From Pseudoduganella sp. (GTDB lineage Bacteria > Pseudomonadota > Gammaproteobacteria > Burkholderiales > Burkholderiaceae_D): DNA of 64,000 nucleotides. The translations under genes and the position numbers were made by a program. The notes beneath the pieces are model-generated. The model did no database searches, had not been told where the DNA came from, and saw nothing but the letters and a program-made list of their open reading frames with translations. Location: NCBI GenBank assembly GCA_021323265.1, contig JAJTCO010000006.1:29387-93386 (forward strand). The letters run 5' to 3'. This document shows, in pieces, positions 7,642 through 18,485 of this stretch. The first letter of the stretch is position 1. Every line of letters begins with the position of its first letter.

Positions 7642-8613
7642 TTTTTTGGCGATATCCTCGGCACGTAAGTGGGTGTAGCGTTTCAACATGTCGAGGGTCT
7701 TGTGGCCAGTTATTGCGGCCACTTCCATTACGTTGAGCCCCATCTCAAACATACGGCTGGTTGCCTCGTGACGTAGATCATGAAAACGAATGTCCAATAT
7801 GTTTGCCCGATGTGGTTCGCACGCTCGATCAAACGCTTGGCTCATTGACTCCGCCTGAAGTTGGAAGACTTGGCCTTCTTTTTTAAGAGGAAGCGTTTTA
7901 AGAGCTTTGATAGCTCGACTGGATAGCGCTACTTTGCGTGGAGTATCAGTCTTTGTCTTCGGCAGGTAAGCCACCTTATTCTTCAAATCGACGTGTTCCC
8001 ACTCAAGTGCGGCGATTTCCCCTCGACGCATTGCAGTCTCAATAGCGAGAGTCACGACAGCTGCTAGTTCATTGGAGTCTGTTGCATCTAGGATCTTTTG
8101 CACCTCCTCTGGAGTTACACGGCGATCACGACCGCGCGGTTTAGTTGGCTTTCGGACTAGGGCGGTAGGTAACCCGCCTGGCAGTGCAATTCCCCAGTCA
8201 AGTGTTGCTGACTTAAGCACTCGATTTAGTAGGTTAATTTCATGGATGACAGTTTGTGGGCCGACTATCTTGAGACGTTCGTCGCGGTACTTGGCAATTT
8301 GCATTGAGGTCAAGCTGGCTAAGCGGTAATCCCCGAACTCATCCATGAGTAGCTTAATGCGTGACTTGTCCTGCATCTGACCACGCTTGGTTGGCAGCAC
8401 CTCTTCCTCATAGCGCTTTAGCACCTGCTTAACGAGCGTGCCCTCCGCTTCGGTGCGTGACACGAATACGCCGCGTTCCATTTCCGATTCGATGATGGTG
8501 GCCCAACGGCGGGCGTCAGCTTCTTTGGTGAAGGTCTTGGTCTGAGTAGGGTAGCCGCGTTTGCGGATCTGAACGTGCCACTGGCCTTCGCCCTTTTTTC
8601 GGATTGTTGGCAT
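7633..8613 (-). CDS. int: Tyrosine recombinase, prophage integrase
   Basis: This 326-residue protein has an N-terminal AP2-like arm-binding segment (residues 1-50, with RKRGYPTQTKTF), a SAM-like core-binding domain (about 60-150) and a C-terminal catalytic domain. The catalytic residues are all visible: R196 in TAMRRGEI, H278 and R281 in HDLRH, H304 in GHKT and nucleophile Y313 in KRYTH. The gene lies next to the tRNA fragment at 8711-8760 and points away from it, the usual layout for a tRNA-targeting integrase at the edge of its element. It should insert the phage by recombination at the tRNA-Arg 3' end. Confidence 0.93.
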   Translation of the reverse strand: MPTIRKKGEGQWHVQIRKRGYPTQTKTFTKEADARRWATIIESEMERGVFVSRTEAEGTLVKQVLKRYEEEVLPTKRGQMQDKSRIKLLMDEFGDYRLASLTSMQIAKYRDERLKIVGPQTVIHEINLLNRVLKSATLDWGIALPGGLPTALVRKPTKPRGRDRRVTPEEVQKILDATDSNELAAVVTLAIETAMRRGEIAALEWEHVDLKNKVAYLPKTKTDTPRKVALSSRAIKALKTLPLKKEGQVFQLQAESMSQAFDRACEPHRANILDIRFHDLRHEATSRMFEMGLNVMEVAAITGHKTLDMLKRYTHLRAEDIAKKLR

Positions 8614-8710
8614 ACCTTTAATGAGCGGTTTTGACTGAACCGTTAGTGTGCCAAATTTGTGCCAATAAAGATAGAAAATGGTACGAATGCTTTAGGTAAA
8701 GGCTCTATTT

Positions 8711-8760
8711 TTGGCCTCCGAAGCCGAGGGTCGTGGGTTCGATCCCCGCCAGCCGCGCCA
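8711..8760 (+). other. attR: 3' half of a tRNA-Arg(CCG) gene
   Basis: The 50 bases read as a tRNA from the anticodon stem to the encoded CCA. The anticodon loop is CTCCGAA with anticodon CCG, and the stems TTGGC/GCCGA pair (one G-U). The T-arm has the TTCGATC loop and pairing arms. The acceptor 3' strand CAGCCGC plus G is followed by CCA. The 60 bases before it do not form a D-arm or a 5' acceptor strand, so it is not an intact gene. Position beside the integrase and orientation fit a right attachment site; the intact, reconstituted tRNA-Arg should flank the left end of the prophage. Confidence 0.85.
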
Positions 8761-8844
8761 TTAATTTACGCATCAGATCGCCGTTCAGGCAGCAGCTCGT
8801 ATATTCTTGACAATCCCGGACCCTGGTCCATTGCGGAGATTGAC

Positions 8845-9534
8845 ATGACGACTGTAGTTGGCCGTGAGCAAGCTTACACAACGCCCCGACCGGATGTCTC
8901 GGCGCTTGTCCCCGACACCGCCCTGACGGTCCTCGACTTGGGGTGCAGCAATGGCGCCTTGGGCGCCAGCCTGCGCCAGGCGGTGCCGGGCCGGCGTGTG
9001 TGGGGCATTGAAATCGATCCCGAATTTGCCCGCGTAGCCGGCACGCGCCTCGACGAGGTCCTGTGCGCCGACCTGGGCCGCCTGGATTGGACGCACGTCT
9101 TCCCCGGCACGCAATTCGACTGCATCATCATGGCCGACGTGCTGGAACACCTGGCCGACCCGGCGGCAACGTTGCAGGCCGTGCGCCAACGCTTGCGCCC
9201 AGGCGGCTGCCTGGTGGTGAGCCTGCCCAACATCCGCCACATTTCCGCCCTTTACGCGATTTATGTGGGCGGCCGTTTCCCGCAGCGCCAGCGCGGGATC
9301 TTCGACAGCACCCACCTGCGCTGGTTTACCCTGGCCGACGCCCACCAGTTGCTGGCAACGCAGCAGCTGGAAGTGCGCCGCAGCAGCTACAGCCTGCGCC
9401 TGGGCGACCAGGGCGGCGGCCGCATGAACCGTTGGCTCAACCGGTTGCCGCCGGCCGTGCAGGGCGTGGCCCCGCTGCGCGAATTCCTCACCTACCAGTT
9501 CTGCTTGCAGGCGGTGCCGCGCCAGCCCGGCTAG
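8845..9534 (+). CDS. Class I SAM-dependent methyltransferase, polysaccharide locus
   Basis: This is a 229-residue soluble enzyme. Motif I VLDLGCSNGALG lies near residue 32, an acidic residue in GIEIDPE follows, and MADVLEHLADP is at about residue 100, the pattern of the Methyltransf_11/23 type. LRPGGCLVVSLPN is motif III. The start at 8845 was chosen because homology to the fold begins about 30 residues later and the upstream in-frame extension crosses the tRNA/attR junction. It is the first host gene right of the prophage and converges on the flippase gene with a 4-base overlap. It may methylate a sugar of the polymer, but the substrate is unknown. Confidence 0.75.
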   Translation: MTTVVGREQAYTTPRPDVSALVPDTALTVLDLGCSNGALGASLRQAVPGRRVWGIEIDPEFARVAGTRLDEVLCADLGRLDWTHVFPGTQFDCIIMADVLEHLADPAATLQAVRQRLRPGGCLVVSLPNIRHISALYAIYVGGRFPQRQRGIFDSTHLRWFTLADAHQLLATQQLEVRRSSYSLRLGDQGGGRMNRWLNRLPPAVQGVAPLREFLTYQFCLQAVPRQPG

Positions 9535-11021
9535 CGCACCTTGCGCCACAGCCGCTGCAGGAGGGCCTGCAGCTTTTGCCGCACCACCGCCTCCGAGCTG
9601 GCCGGCCGGCCGGCGCTGCGCCACAGCACTTCGCAGGCCACGCCGTACACCAGCGCGCCCAGCGCTACCGCGGCCAGCAAGGTCGTCAGCAAGGCGGCCG
9701 TGCCCTGCGGCGTGGGCAGCGCCCATTTCAAGGCCAGCACGGCGCCCGCCATCAGCAGGGACGCGGCCAGCGGGCGCCACACGTGGGCCAGCAAGGCGCG
9801 CAGCGGCAGCTGCAGGCAGCGGCCGAGCAGCCATTTGGTGACCGGGAGCATCAGCACGGTGGCCATGACATAGGCCCACGCTGCGCCGTTGAGGCCCCAG
9901 TAGCGCATGCCGGTCACGAGTCCGATGGCCAGCAGCAGGAACTGGCCCAGCCCCAGCAGGCCGACCAGGTGCATGCGTCCCAGCGCCATGTAGATATAGG
10001 TGATGTTGCTGTGCAGGGCTTGCAGCGCGCCGTACACGGCCAGCACTTGCATCAGGGGGATGGCGGGCAGCCACTTGTCGCCCAGCACGGCCGGCACCAT
10101 GAGGTCGGCCACCGCTGCGATGCCGATCCCGGCCGGCAGGCCGAACAGGGCGATCATGCCGATCACGTTCAGGAAACTGCGCTGCAGCTGCGGCAGGTCG
10201 CCGGCGACTTTGGTATAGCCGGGGAAGGCGGCGCGGTTGATGGGCGCCACCAGTTCCGTGGTGGGCAGTGTCGCCACCTCGTAGGCAATGGTGTAGACCC
10301 CGAGTGCGGGCGCGCCCAGCATGCGGCCGACGAAAAATTCGGCCGAGCGCATGTTGAGGAAATAGGTCAGGTTGTTCAGCATCAGCCATTTGGAGTGGTG
10401 GAACAGCTCGGCCTTGGCCACCAGCGACAGGCGCGGGCGGTAGCTGCTGGCCATGTAGGACAGCAGCACGCTGATGAGCGCGCCCACCAGTTGTCCGGCC
10501 ACCAGGGCCCAGTAGTTGCGCAGCATGAACGCGAGCGGAATCGTCACGCCCAGCAGGGCCACCCGCTTGGCCAGCAGGAAGTTGAATTCCTTGCGAAAGT
10601 TCATTTCGCGCCGGAACGTGACCGGGCCGATATTGGCGAACGCCTGCACGGCAAAGCCGATGGCCAGCACGTAGACCACGGCTTCCAGGCGGGCATCGTG
10701 GTAGTACAGTGCGGCGGGTCGGCCCAGCGCGGCAATCAGTGCCGCGGCCAGCAGGCCGAAGAGCAGGTTGATGGTCCAGGCCGTGTCGAATTCGGCGCGC
10801 CCGGCTCTCTGGTTCTGGATCAGCGACACGTCCAGGCCGAAGGCGACCAGCAACTGCATGGCGGCGATGATGACGGTGGCCATCGCCACCAGGCCGAAAT
10901 CGGCCGGTGCCAGCAGGCGCGCCAGCACGATGGTGCTGACCAGGCCCAGGCTGCGGTCGATCAGTTTGAAGGCAACCATCCAGGCCGCGCCCGTGGCAAT
11001 TTTCCGGTCGATATCGCTCAC
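9531..11021 (-). CDS. Oligosaccharide flippase, Wzx/PST family
   Basis: This 496-residue integral membrane protein has about 12-14 predicted hydrophobic helices. It begins MSDIDRKIATGAAW and keeps the charged and proline-rich pattern of the MATE/PST superfamily, for example LLAPADFGLVAMATV near residue 40. Members flip undecaprenyl-linked repeat units across the inner membrane before polymerisation. The start is a GTG at 11021 with an AGG-containing site upstream. It is the only Wzx-like gene in the window and would pair with the ligase/polymerase-like protein at 19869-22298 and the export proteins further right. Confidence 0.85.
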   Translation of the reverse strand: MSDIDRKIATGAAWMVAFKLIDRSLGLVSTIVLARLLAPADFGLVAMATVIIAAMQLLVAFGLDVSLIQNQRAGRAEFDTAWTINLLFGLLAAALIAALGRPAALYYHDARLEAVVYVLAIGFAVQAFANIGPVTFRREMNFRKEFNFLLAKRVALLGVTIPLAFMLRNYWALVAGQLVGALISVLLSYMASSYRPRLSLVAKAELFHHSKWLMLNNLTYFLNMRSAEFFVGRMLGAPALGVYTIAYEVATLPTTELVAPINRAAFPGYTKVAGDLPQLQRSFLNVIGMIALFGLPAGIGIAAVADLMVPAVLGDKWLPAIPLMQVLAVYGALQALHSNITYIYMALGRMHLVGLLGLGQFLLLAIGLVTGMRYWGLNGAAWAYVMATVLMLPVTKWLLGRCLQLPLRALLAHVWRPLAASLLMAGAVLALKWALPTPQGTAALLTTLLAAVALGALVYGVACEVLWRSAGRPASSEAVVRQKLQALLQRLWRKVR

Positions 11022-11162
11022 AAAGGGCCTGCGAAAGTTGATTTCAGATACATAAGTGTTAGCAAAACAGAATAATTGTACCCGAGTGCCCCTGGCTTGT
11101 TGATTTTTTTATACAACTCAGGCAATGTGGTTGCTCCGTCTGTTCACCGCTGTGCCCGCTTC

Positions 11163-12272
11163 ATGAAAATCGGCTTCATCTTGCTCTCCAATGAACAGGC
11201 GCTGCAGCCCAGTACCCGGATTGCCGCGCTCAATATGTTCCCCCATTTGCGCGACGCGGGGTGGCAGCCCTTCATTGCCTGGCAGCCGGAGACGGCCTGC
11301 GAGCGGCCGGACCTGTCCCACCTCGACCCCGACGCGCTGGCCGACTGCGACGTCGTCCTGTTCCAGAAAGTGCATGGCCCCAGCGTGGTGGCGCTGGCGC
11401 GCGCCCTGGCGCAGCGCGGCGTGCGCACGGTGTACAGCGTGTGCGACCTGGTGCAGGCCGAGATGGCCGAGGCCTGCGATCTGACCCTCGTGATTTCCGA
11501 TTACCTGAAGAGTCTGTACCCGACGGCCCTGCAGCCGCGCCTGCGCGTGGTGCACGACGGCATTGAGAACAGCGCCCTGTGCAAGACGGACTGGGGCGAG
11601 CACCGCGGCAGCCGCCACCGGCGCCTGCGCGCCGTGCTGGTGACGTCGGCGGCGCTGTACGCCTTGCCCCATATCGGCAACCCGCCGCCCTGGCTGCAGG
11701 TGGACATCGTCGGCCGTTATGTGCCGGAGGAGCGGCCGCTGGCGCGGCTGGCCGCCAACTTCCGCCTGTTGCGCAGCCGGCGCAGCTGGCGCGCGCGCTG
11801 GCAGACGCTGCGCTTCCTGCTGAATCCGCGCATCCGGCGCATTGCCTGGAGCCCGCAACGGGTAGAGCAGGCGTTGCTGGAAGCGGACATTGGCATCCTG
11901 CCGATTGAAACGACGCCGGCGGCCGGCGCCGGCGGCATGCCGCCACCCTGGCAGGTCAAGTCGGCCAACCGTCTCACATTGCTGATGAGTGCGGGCTTGC
12001 CGGTGGCCAGCAGCCTGGTGCCGTCCTATGCGGAACTGCTGGTGCATGGCGCGAACGGCTTCCTGGCGCATGACGATGTCAGCTGGCGCTGGGCGCTGGA
12101 ACAATTGCGCGATCCGGCGCTGCGGCGCCGCTTCGGCCAGCGCGGACGGGAGGATGCCTTGCGCAGCTATTCGCGCCAGGCGCAGGCTGCCAGCTTGCTG
12201 GCCGCGCTGGCTGAATTGCCGCGCTTGCCGCCCGTGGCACGCGGCAACAGTGCGGCATTGAAAGCGCTGTAG
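11163..12272 (+). CDS. Glycosyltransferase (GT4-like)
   Basis: This is a 369-residue cytosolic protein. It starts MKIGFILLSNEQ and has a C-terminal nucleotide-sugar binding half with a LLEADIGILPIE segment, then VKSANRLTLLMSAGLPV and the ending AAHGANGF-type loop seen in GT4 enzymes. A Gly/Pro-rich stretch GAGGMPPPWQ precedes the presumed donor-binding helix. The in-frame ATG at 11076 would add 29 residues with no homology character, so 11163 is preferred. It stands alone between the divergent flippase and the 316-base region before tviB. Donor and acceptor are unknown. Confidence 0.7.
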   Translation: MKIGFILLSNEQALQPSTRIAALNMFPHLRDAGWQPFIAWQPETACERPDLSHLDPDALADCDVVLFQKVHGPSVVALARALAQRGVRTVYSVCDLVQAEMAEACDLTLVISDYLKSLYPTALQPRLRVVHDGIENSALCKTDWGEHRGSRHRRLRAVLVTSAALYALPHIGNPPPWLQVDIVGRYVPEERPLARLAANFRLLRSRRSWRARWQTLRFLLNPRIRRIAWSPQRVEQALLEADIGILPIETTPAAGAGGMPPPWQVKSANRLTLLMSAGLPVASSLVPSYAELLVHGANGFLAHDDVSWRWALEQLRDPALRRRFGQRGREDALRSYSRQAQAASLLAALAELPRLPPVARGNSAALKAL

Positions 12273-12588
12273 CGGCCCTGTGTTTGCCGCGACGGCCACG
12301 CCAGCGTTGCTTTGTGGTGCTTCAGCATCGAAAGGCTGTGACAGCCTGCGCGCTTCCGTGTAAAATTGACAAGCCGTATCAAATCAACAAGTTAATTGGC
12401 AAATATTCCATACATTTTGTCGCATTTGACCAACGGCCAGAGCGGGCAATTGTTACATGCGCCAGAGGGGGCGGCGGAAAAAGTGCCCTTCTGCAAGAGG
12501 GAAATTGTGAACCCGACATTGTAGCGCCCCGGCTTCTACTATATATTATTAACATAATAGTAATGGGTAATTCTCACGGGAACCTGAA
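12273..12588. other. 316-base intergenic region before the tviB unit
   Basis: No gene is seen. The region holds a 15-base palindrome at 12333-12347, a TTGACA at 12366-12371 and an AT-rich tract (about 12537-12565) directly before tviB, so it probably contains the promoter and leader of the tviB-tviC-transferase-prsK-prsR unit. No sigma-54 type GG-N10-GC element with good flanks was found. The 5' leader would be long, around 190 bases, if the TTGACA-based promoter is the real one. Confidence 0.45.
12333..12396 (+). promoter_or_regulatory. Candidate operator palindrome and sigma-70-like promoter upstream of tviB
   Basis: AGGCTGT-G-ACAGCCT (12333-12347) is a perfect inverted repeat of two 7-base arms. 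A consensus -35 hexamer TTGACA follows at 12366-12371. The best -10-like hexamer, GTTAAT at 12391-12396, gives a long 19-base spacer, so the promoter call is weak. The palindrome lies just upstream of the -35, where an activator or repressor dimer could bind. Confidence 0.35.
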
Positions 12589-13878
<1,290 letters not shown>

Positions 13879-13911
13879 TAAAAAAGAACTAGGGAAGCCT
13901 GGAGGGCTGTT

Positions 13912-14955
<1,044 letters not shown>

Positions 14956-15024
14956 AAAGAACGGCTGGCAGGGCAGCGCTCGCCTTCGTGGCCGGCATCA
15001 GCAGCACAGCGGGAGGGAATAAAA

Positions 15025-16428
15025 ATGCTAAGAATTTCCAATCACTACATTTCCAAGGTTGTGTTCAGCCTGTTGTTCATGGAAGTGGTGATTCTGATTG
15101 GCTCGTTTTACGCCGGCGCCGGCCTACGCTTCTTCGACGGTGAGCAGTTCACCGTGCCCAAGCTCGACCATTTCTTCATGTCGGCCTGCATCTTCGCGGC
15201 CGCCATTGTGTTCAGCATGAGCGCGCTGGGCATGTACCAGATCAATTTCCAGGAAGGCTTGCGCAATCCCTTCTTCTTCCAGCTGATGCCCTCGTTCGCG
15301 ATGGGCTTTTGCATCCTGACCCTGGTGTTCTACCTGGCGCCCGACCTGTATTTCGGGCGTGGCATCCTGGTGCTGGTGTTCCTCATTTCCGGCGCCGGCA
15401 TCCTGCTGGCGCGCGCCATGTTCCTCAAGACGTCGCGCTCGCACTTCCTGGCCACGCGCATCATCTTTCTCGGCGGCGGCAGCATGGCCCGCGAATGCGG
15501 CGAGCTGGCCACGCGCGAGACGAACTACCGCAAGTACGACATTGCCGGCTATGTTGCCGTGCCGTCGGAAGACGTGTGCGTGCCGCAGAACAAGCTGCTG
15601 CGCCTGCCCGAAGGCGGTTCGCTGGTGGCCCTGGCCAATGCCCAGCGCGTGGCGGAAATCGTGGTGACGGTGCAGAACCGCCGCGGCGGCGCCTTCCCGA
15701 TCAAGGAATTGCTCGAGTGTAAGCTGTACGGCATCCAGGTCACGGACGCCGCCACCTTCTTCGAGCGCGAAACCTACCAGATCCGCGTCGAGTCGGTGCA
15801 GCCTTCCTGGCTGGTGTTCGGCGGCGGCTTCGACCAGAGCTTCATGCGCACCTTCATGAAGCGCACCGTCGACCTGATCGCCAGCCTGTCGCTGCTGGCG
15901 GTTTCGCTGCCGGTCATGATCATCACCGCCATCGCCATCGTGATCGAGGATGGCGCGCCGATCTTCTACTCGCAGGAGCGGGTGGGCAAGGATGGCCACG
16001 TGTTCCGCGTGCTGAAGTTCCGCAGCATGTTCAAGAATGCGGAAAAGAACGGTACGCCGCAGTGGGCTTCCAAGAACGACCCGCGCATCACGCGCGTGGG
16101 CAACATCATCCGCAAGCTGCGCATCGACGAACTGCCGCAGATCCTGAATGTGCTGAAGGGCGAGATGTCCTTCGTCGGGCCGCGTCCCGAGCGCCCATAC
16201 TTCGTCGAGCAGCTGACCGAGCGCGTGCCTTACTACAACGTGCGCCACAGCATCAAGCCCGGCATCACCGGCTGGGCCCAGGTGCGCTACGGTTACGGCG
16301 ATACGGTGGAAGACGCGCTGCAAAAACTGCAGTACGACCTGTACTACGTCAAGAACAACAGCCTGCTGCTCGACGTGCTGTGCCTGATCGACACCGTCAA
16401 GGTGGTCCTGTTCAGGGGAGGCCGCTAA
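15025..16428 (+). CDS. XrtA/PEP-CTERM system initiating sugar-phosphate transferase (TIGR03013 type)
   Basis: This 467-residue inner-membrane protein has four or five N-terminal helices (residues 10-130) and a central Rossmann-like domain (IIFLGGGSMARECGELA, about residue 150). A further helix (LSLLAVSLPVMIITAIAI) leads into the C-terminal bacterial sugar transferase domain. That domain has RVGKDGHVFRVLKFRSM, DELPQILNVLKGEMSFVGPRP and GWAQVRYGYG, the signature of polyisoprenyl-phosphate hexose-1-phosphate transferases that start the repeat unit on undecaprenyl phosphate. The TIGR03013 branch is tied to exosortase A loci. The start has a GGAGGG ribosome site. It precedes prsK by 15 bases. Confidence 0.9.
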   Translation: MLRISNHYISKVVFSLLFMEVVILIGSFYAGAGLRFFDGEQFTVPKLDHFFMSACIFAAAIVFSMSALGMYQINFQEGLRNPFFFQLMPSFAMGFCILTLVFYLAPDLYFGRGILVLVFLISGAGILLARAMFLKTSRSHFLATRIIFLGGGSMARECGELATRETNYRKYDIAGYVAVPSEDVCVPQNKLLRLPEGGSLVALANAQRVAEIVVTVQNRRGGAFPIKELLECKLYGIQVTDAATFFERETYQIRVESVQPSWLVFGGGFDQSFMRTFMKRTVDLIASLSLLAVSLPVMIITAIAIVIEDGAPIFYSQERVGKDGHVFRVLKFRSMFKNAEKNGTPQWASKNDPRITRVGNIIRKLRIDELPQILNVLKGEMSFVGPRPERPYFVEQLTERVPYYNVRHSIKPGITGWAQVRYGYGDTVEDALQKLQYDLYYVKNNSLLLDVLCLIDTVKVVLFRGGR

Positions 16429-16443
16429 GGACATGGAGGCCTG

Positions 16444-18468
16444 ATGCCGACCAGCACTGCCGCCTTCAGCTACGCCAGCGCCGCGCTGGCGTTTCTGTTA
16501 TTTAGCCTGATGCTGGTGCCGGGCTGGCGCCAGCGCCCGCACCGGCGCGCGCTGGCCGCGGCGTCGCTGCTGAGCGTGCTGTGGGGCGCCGTCATGGCCA
16601 GCGCCACCGTCGTGCCCTGGCTGCCCGGCGTGGTGCATGCGGCCGAATGGCTGCGCAGTGCGGCCTGGACCGGGCTGCTGCTGTCGATGCTGGGGCTGTG
16701 GCAGCGCCGCGCGCGCACGTGCCAGGTCAGCGTCGGGGTCTACCTGGCGATGGCGGTGGCCAGCCTGCTGGCGCCGCACTTGCCGGTCGGCCTGGCCTTC
16801 CACGTGCTGTCGGTGGGCCACCTCGGCATGGCCGTGCTGGGCATGCTGCTGGTCGAGCAACTGTACCGCGACCGCAGCGTGCAGGTGCGCTGGGGCATCA
16901 AGTTCATCTGCCTTGGCCTGGGCGCGCTGTTCGCCTACGACTTCTACCTGTACAGCGACATGCTGCTGCTGCGCGAACTCGACCCCGAACTGTGGGCGGC
17001 GCGCGGCGTGGTCAATGCGCTGACCGTGCCCCTGCTGGCCGTGTCGCTGCTGCGCAGCGCGTCCTGGCCGGCCCAGCTGGCCGTGTCGCGGCGGGTGGCC
17101 TTCCATTCGGCGGCCCTGCTCGGTTCGGCGGCCTACTTGCTGGCCATGAGCATGGCGGCCTACTACCTGCGCTTCGTGGGTGGTTCCTGGGGCGGCCTGA
17201 TGCAGCTGGCCTTCCTGTTTGGCGCCACCTTCCTGCTGGCCGGCGTGCTGTTCTCCGGCAGCTTCCGCGCCTGGCTCAAAGTGTTCATCAGCAAGCATTT
17301 TTACCGCTACAACTACGACTACCGCGAAGAGTGGCTGGCCTTCACGCGCACCCTGTCGGCCACCGGTCCCAACCTGGCCGAGCGCAGCATCTCCGCCCTG
17401 GCCGCGCTGGTGGAAAGCCAGGGCGGCGCGCTCTGGCTGCGCCGCGAGCAGCGCTTCGAGCCGGTGGCGTCCTGGCACGTGCAGGCCCAGCAGGCCAGCG
17501 AGCCGGTCGATTCGCCGTTCTGCCAGCTGATGGAAAACAAGCAGTGGCTGATCGACGTGGCCGGGCATGTGCTGCACGATCCGGACGTGCCGCTGCCGGA
17601 CTGGCTGCACGGCTTCCCCAAGGCGTGGCTGGTGGTGCCGCTCCTGCTGCAGGGGCGCCTGGCCGGCTTCGTGGTGCTGATGGCCTCGCGCAGCGAAGTC
17701 AAGCTCAACTGGGAGGTGCTGGACTTGCTGAAGATTGCCGGCACCCAGGCCGCCTCCTATTTGACCCAGCAGGAGGCCGACAATGCCCTGATGCTGGCGC
17801 GCCAGTTCGATTCCTTCAACCGCCTGTCCACCTTCGTGGTGCACGACTTGAAGAACCTGGTGGCCCAGCTGTCGCTGATGACGGCCAATGCGGAAAAACA
17901 TGCGCACAATCCGGAGTTCCAGCGCGATATGATGGAAACCGTCACCTTGTCGGTGCAGAAGATGAAGCTGATGCTGCAAAAACTGAGCCGTACCGCCTCG
18001 CCCGAGCGCGCCGCGCCGCAGGACATGGCCCGCCTGCTGGCGCAGGCGGTGGCGCTGAAGGCTGCCTTCGAGCCCAAGCCGGAGCTCGACGTGCAGCAGC
18101 CGGGCTTGCGCGTGCTGGCCGAGGCGGAGCGCCTGGAGCGCGTGCTGGGTCACCTGATCCAGAACGCCATCGAGGCCACTCCGCGCGACGGCCGCGTGAC
18201 GGTGCGCCTGGCCCAGGTCGGCGAGCAGGTGCAGGTCGAAGTGAGCGACAGCGGCGCCGGCATGAGCGAGGAGTTCATCCGCGAGCGCCTGTTCAAGCCA
18301 TTCGATTCGACCAAGTCGGCCGGCATGGGCATCGGCGCCTTCGAAAGCCGCGAATACATCCACCAGCTCGGCGGCACGCTGCAGGTGCGCAGCGTGCCCG
18401 AGCAGGGCACCACCTTCACGGTCAGCCTGCCGCTGTACCGCCAGCAAACCATTGAACAAGCCGCCTGA
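16444..18468 (+). CDS. prsK: PEP-CTERM system histidine kinase PrsK
   Basis: This is a 674-residue membrane sensor kinase. About eight hydrophobic helices fill residues 5-290, a GAF-like domain spans about 300-455, and a transmitter domain follows. The phospho-acceptor is H467 in FVVHDLKNL. The ATPase part shows the N box (IQNAIEATP), G1 (VSDSGAGMS) and a GMGIGAFESREY G2 region. PrsK is the sensor found with exosortase A loci and partners the sigma-54 activator PrsR, which starts 18 bases after its stop. The signal sensed is not known; the many N-terminal helices suggest a membrane or envelope cue. Confidence 0.92.
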   Translation: MPTSTAAFSYASAALAFLLFSLMLVPGWRQRPHRRALAAASLLSVLWGAVMASATVVPWLPGVVHAAEWLRSAAWTGLLLSMLGLWQRRARTCQVSVGVYLAMAVASLLAPHLPVGLAFHVLSVGHLGMAVLGMLLVEQLYRDRSVQVRWGIKFICLGLGALFAYDFYLYSDMLLLRELDPELWAARGVVNALTVPLLAVSLLRSASWPAQLAVSRRVAFHSAALLGSAAYLLAMSMAAYYLRFVGGSWGGLMQLAFLFGATFLLAGVLFSGSFRAWLKVFISKHFYRYNYDYREEWLAFTRTLSATGPNLAERSISALAALVESQGGALWLRREQRFEPVASWHVQAQQASEPVDSPFCQLMENKQWLIDVAGHVLHDPDVPLPDWLHGFPKAWLVVPLLLQGRLAGFVVLMASRSEVKLNWEVLDLLKIAGTQAASYLTQQEADNALMLARQFDSFNRLSTFVVHDLKNLVAQLSLMTANAEKHAHNPEFQRDMMETVTLSVQKMKLMLQKLSRTASPERAAPQDMARLLAQAVALKAAFEPKPELDVQQPGLRVLAEAERLERVLGHLIQNAIEATPRDGRVTVRLAQVGEQVQVEVSDSGAGMSEEFIRERLFKPFDSTKSAGMGIGAFESREYIHQLGGTLQVRSVPEQGTTFTVSLPLYRQQTIEQAA

Positions 18469-18485
18469 CGGCGCAAGGACCTGTT

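Larger units (their letters stand above)
1..8760. mobile_element. Filamentous (inovirus-type) prophage, right-hand part
   Basis: The block starts with phage virion, assembly and export genes in the usual filamentous order: adsorption protein, DUF2523/pVI-like protein, Zot/pI, pIV secretin. It ends with a tyrosine recombinase followed by a tRNA 3' fragment at 8711-8760. Between secretin and integrase lie cargo genes of clearly lower GC than the phage core or the host locus. Replication initiator, ssDNA-binding and major coat genes are not seen and should lie left of the window. The right boundary is well supported by the tRNA fragment; the left boundary cannot be seen. Confidence 0.85.

Noticed and set aside
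8659..8760. Possible complete tRNA gene at the integrase side.
   Set aside because: Only the anticodon arm, T-arm and acceptor 3' strand are present; no D-arm or 5' acceptor strand precedes them.
8807..8835. TTGACA at 8807-8812 as promoter of the methyltransferase gene.
   Set aside because: No -10-like hexamer at 16-18 bases spacing.
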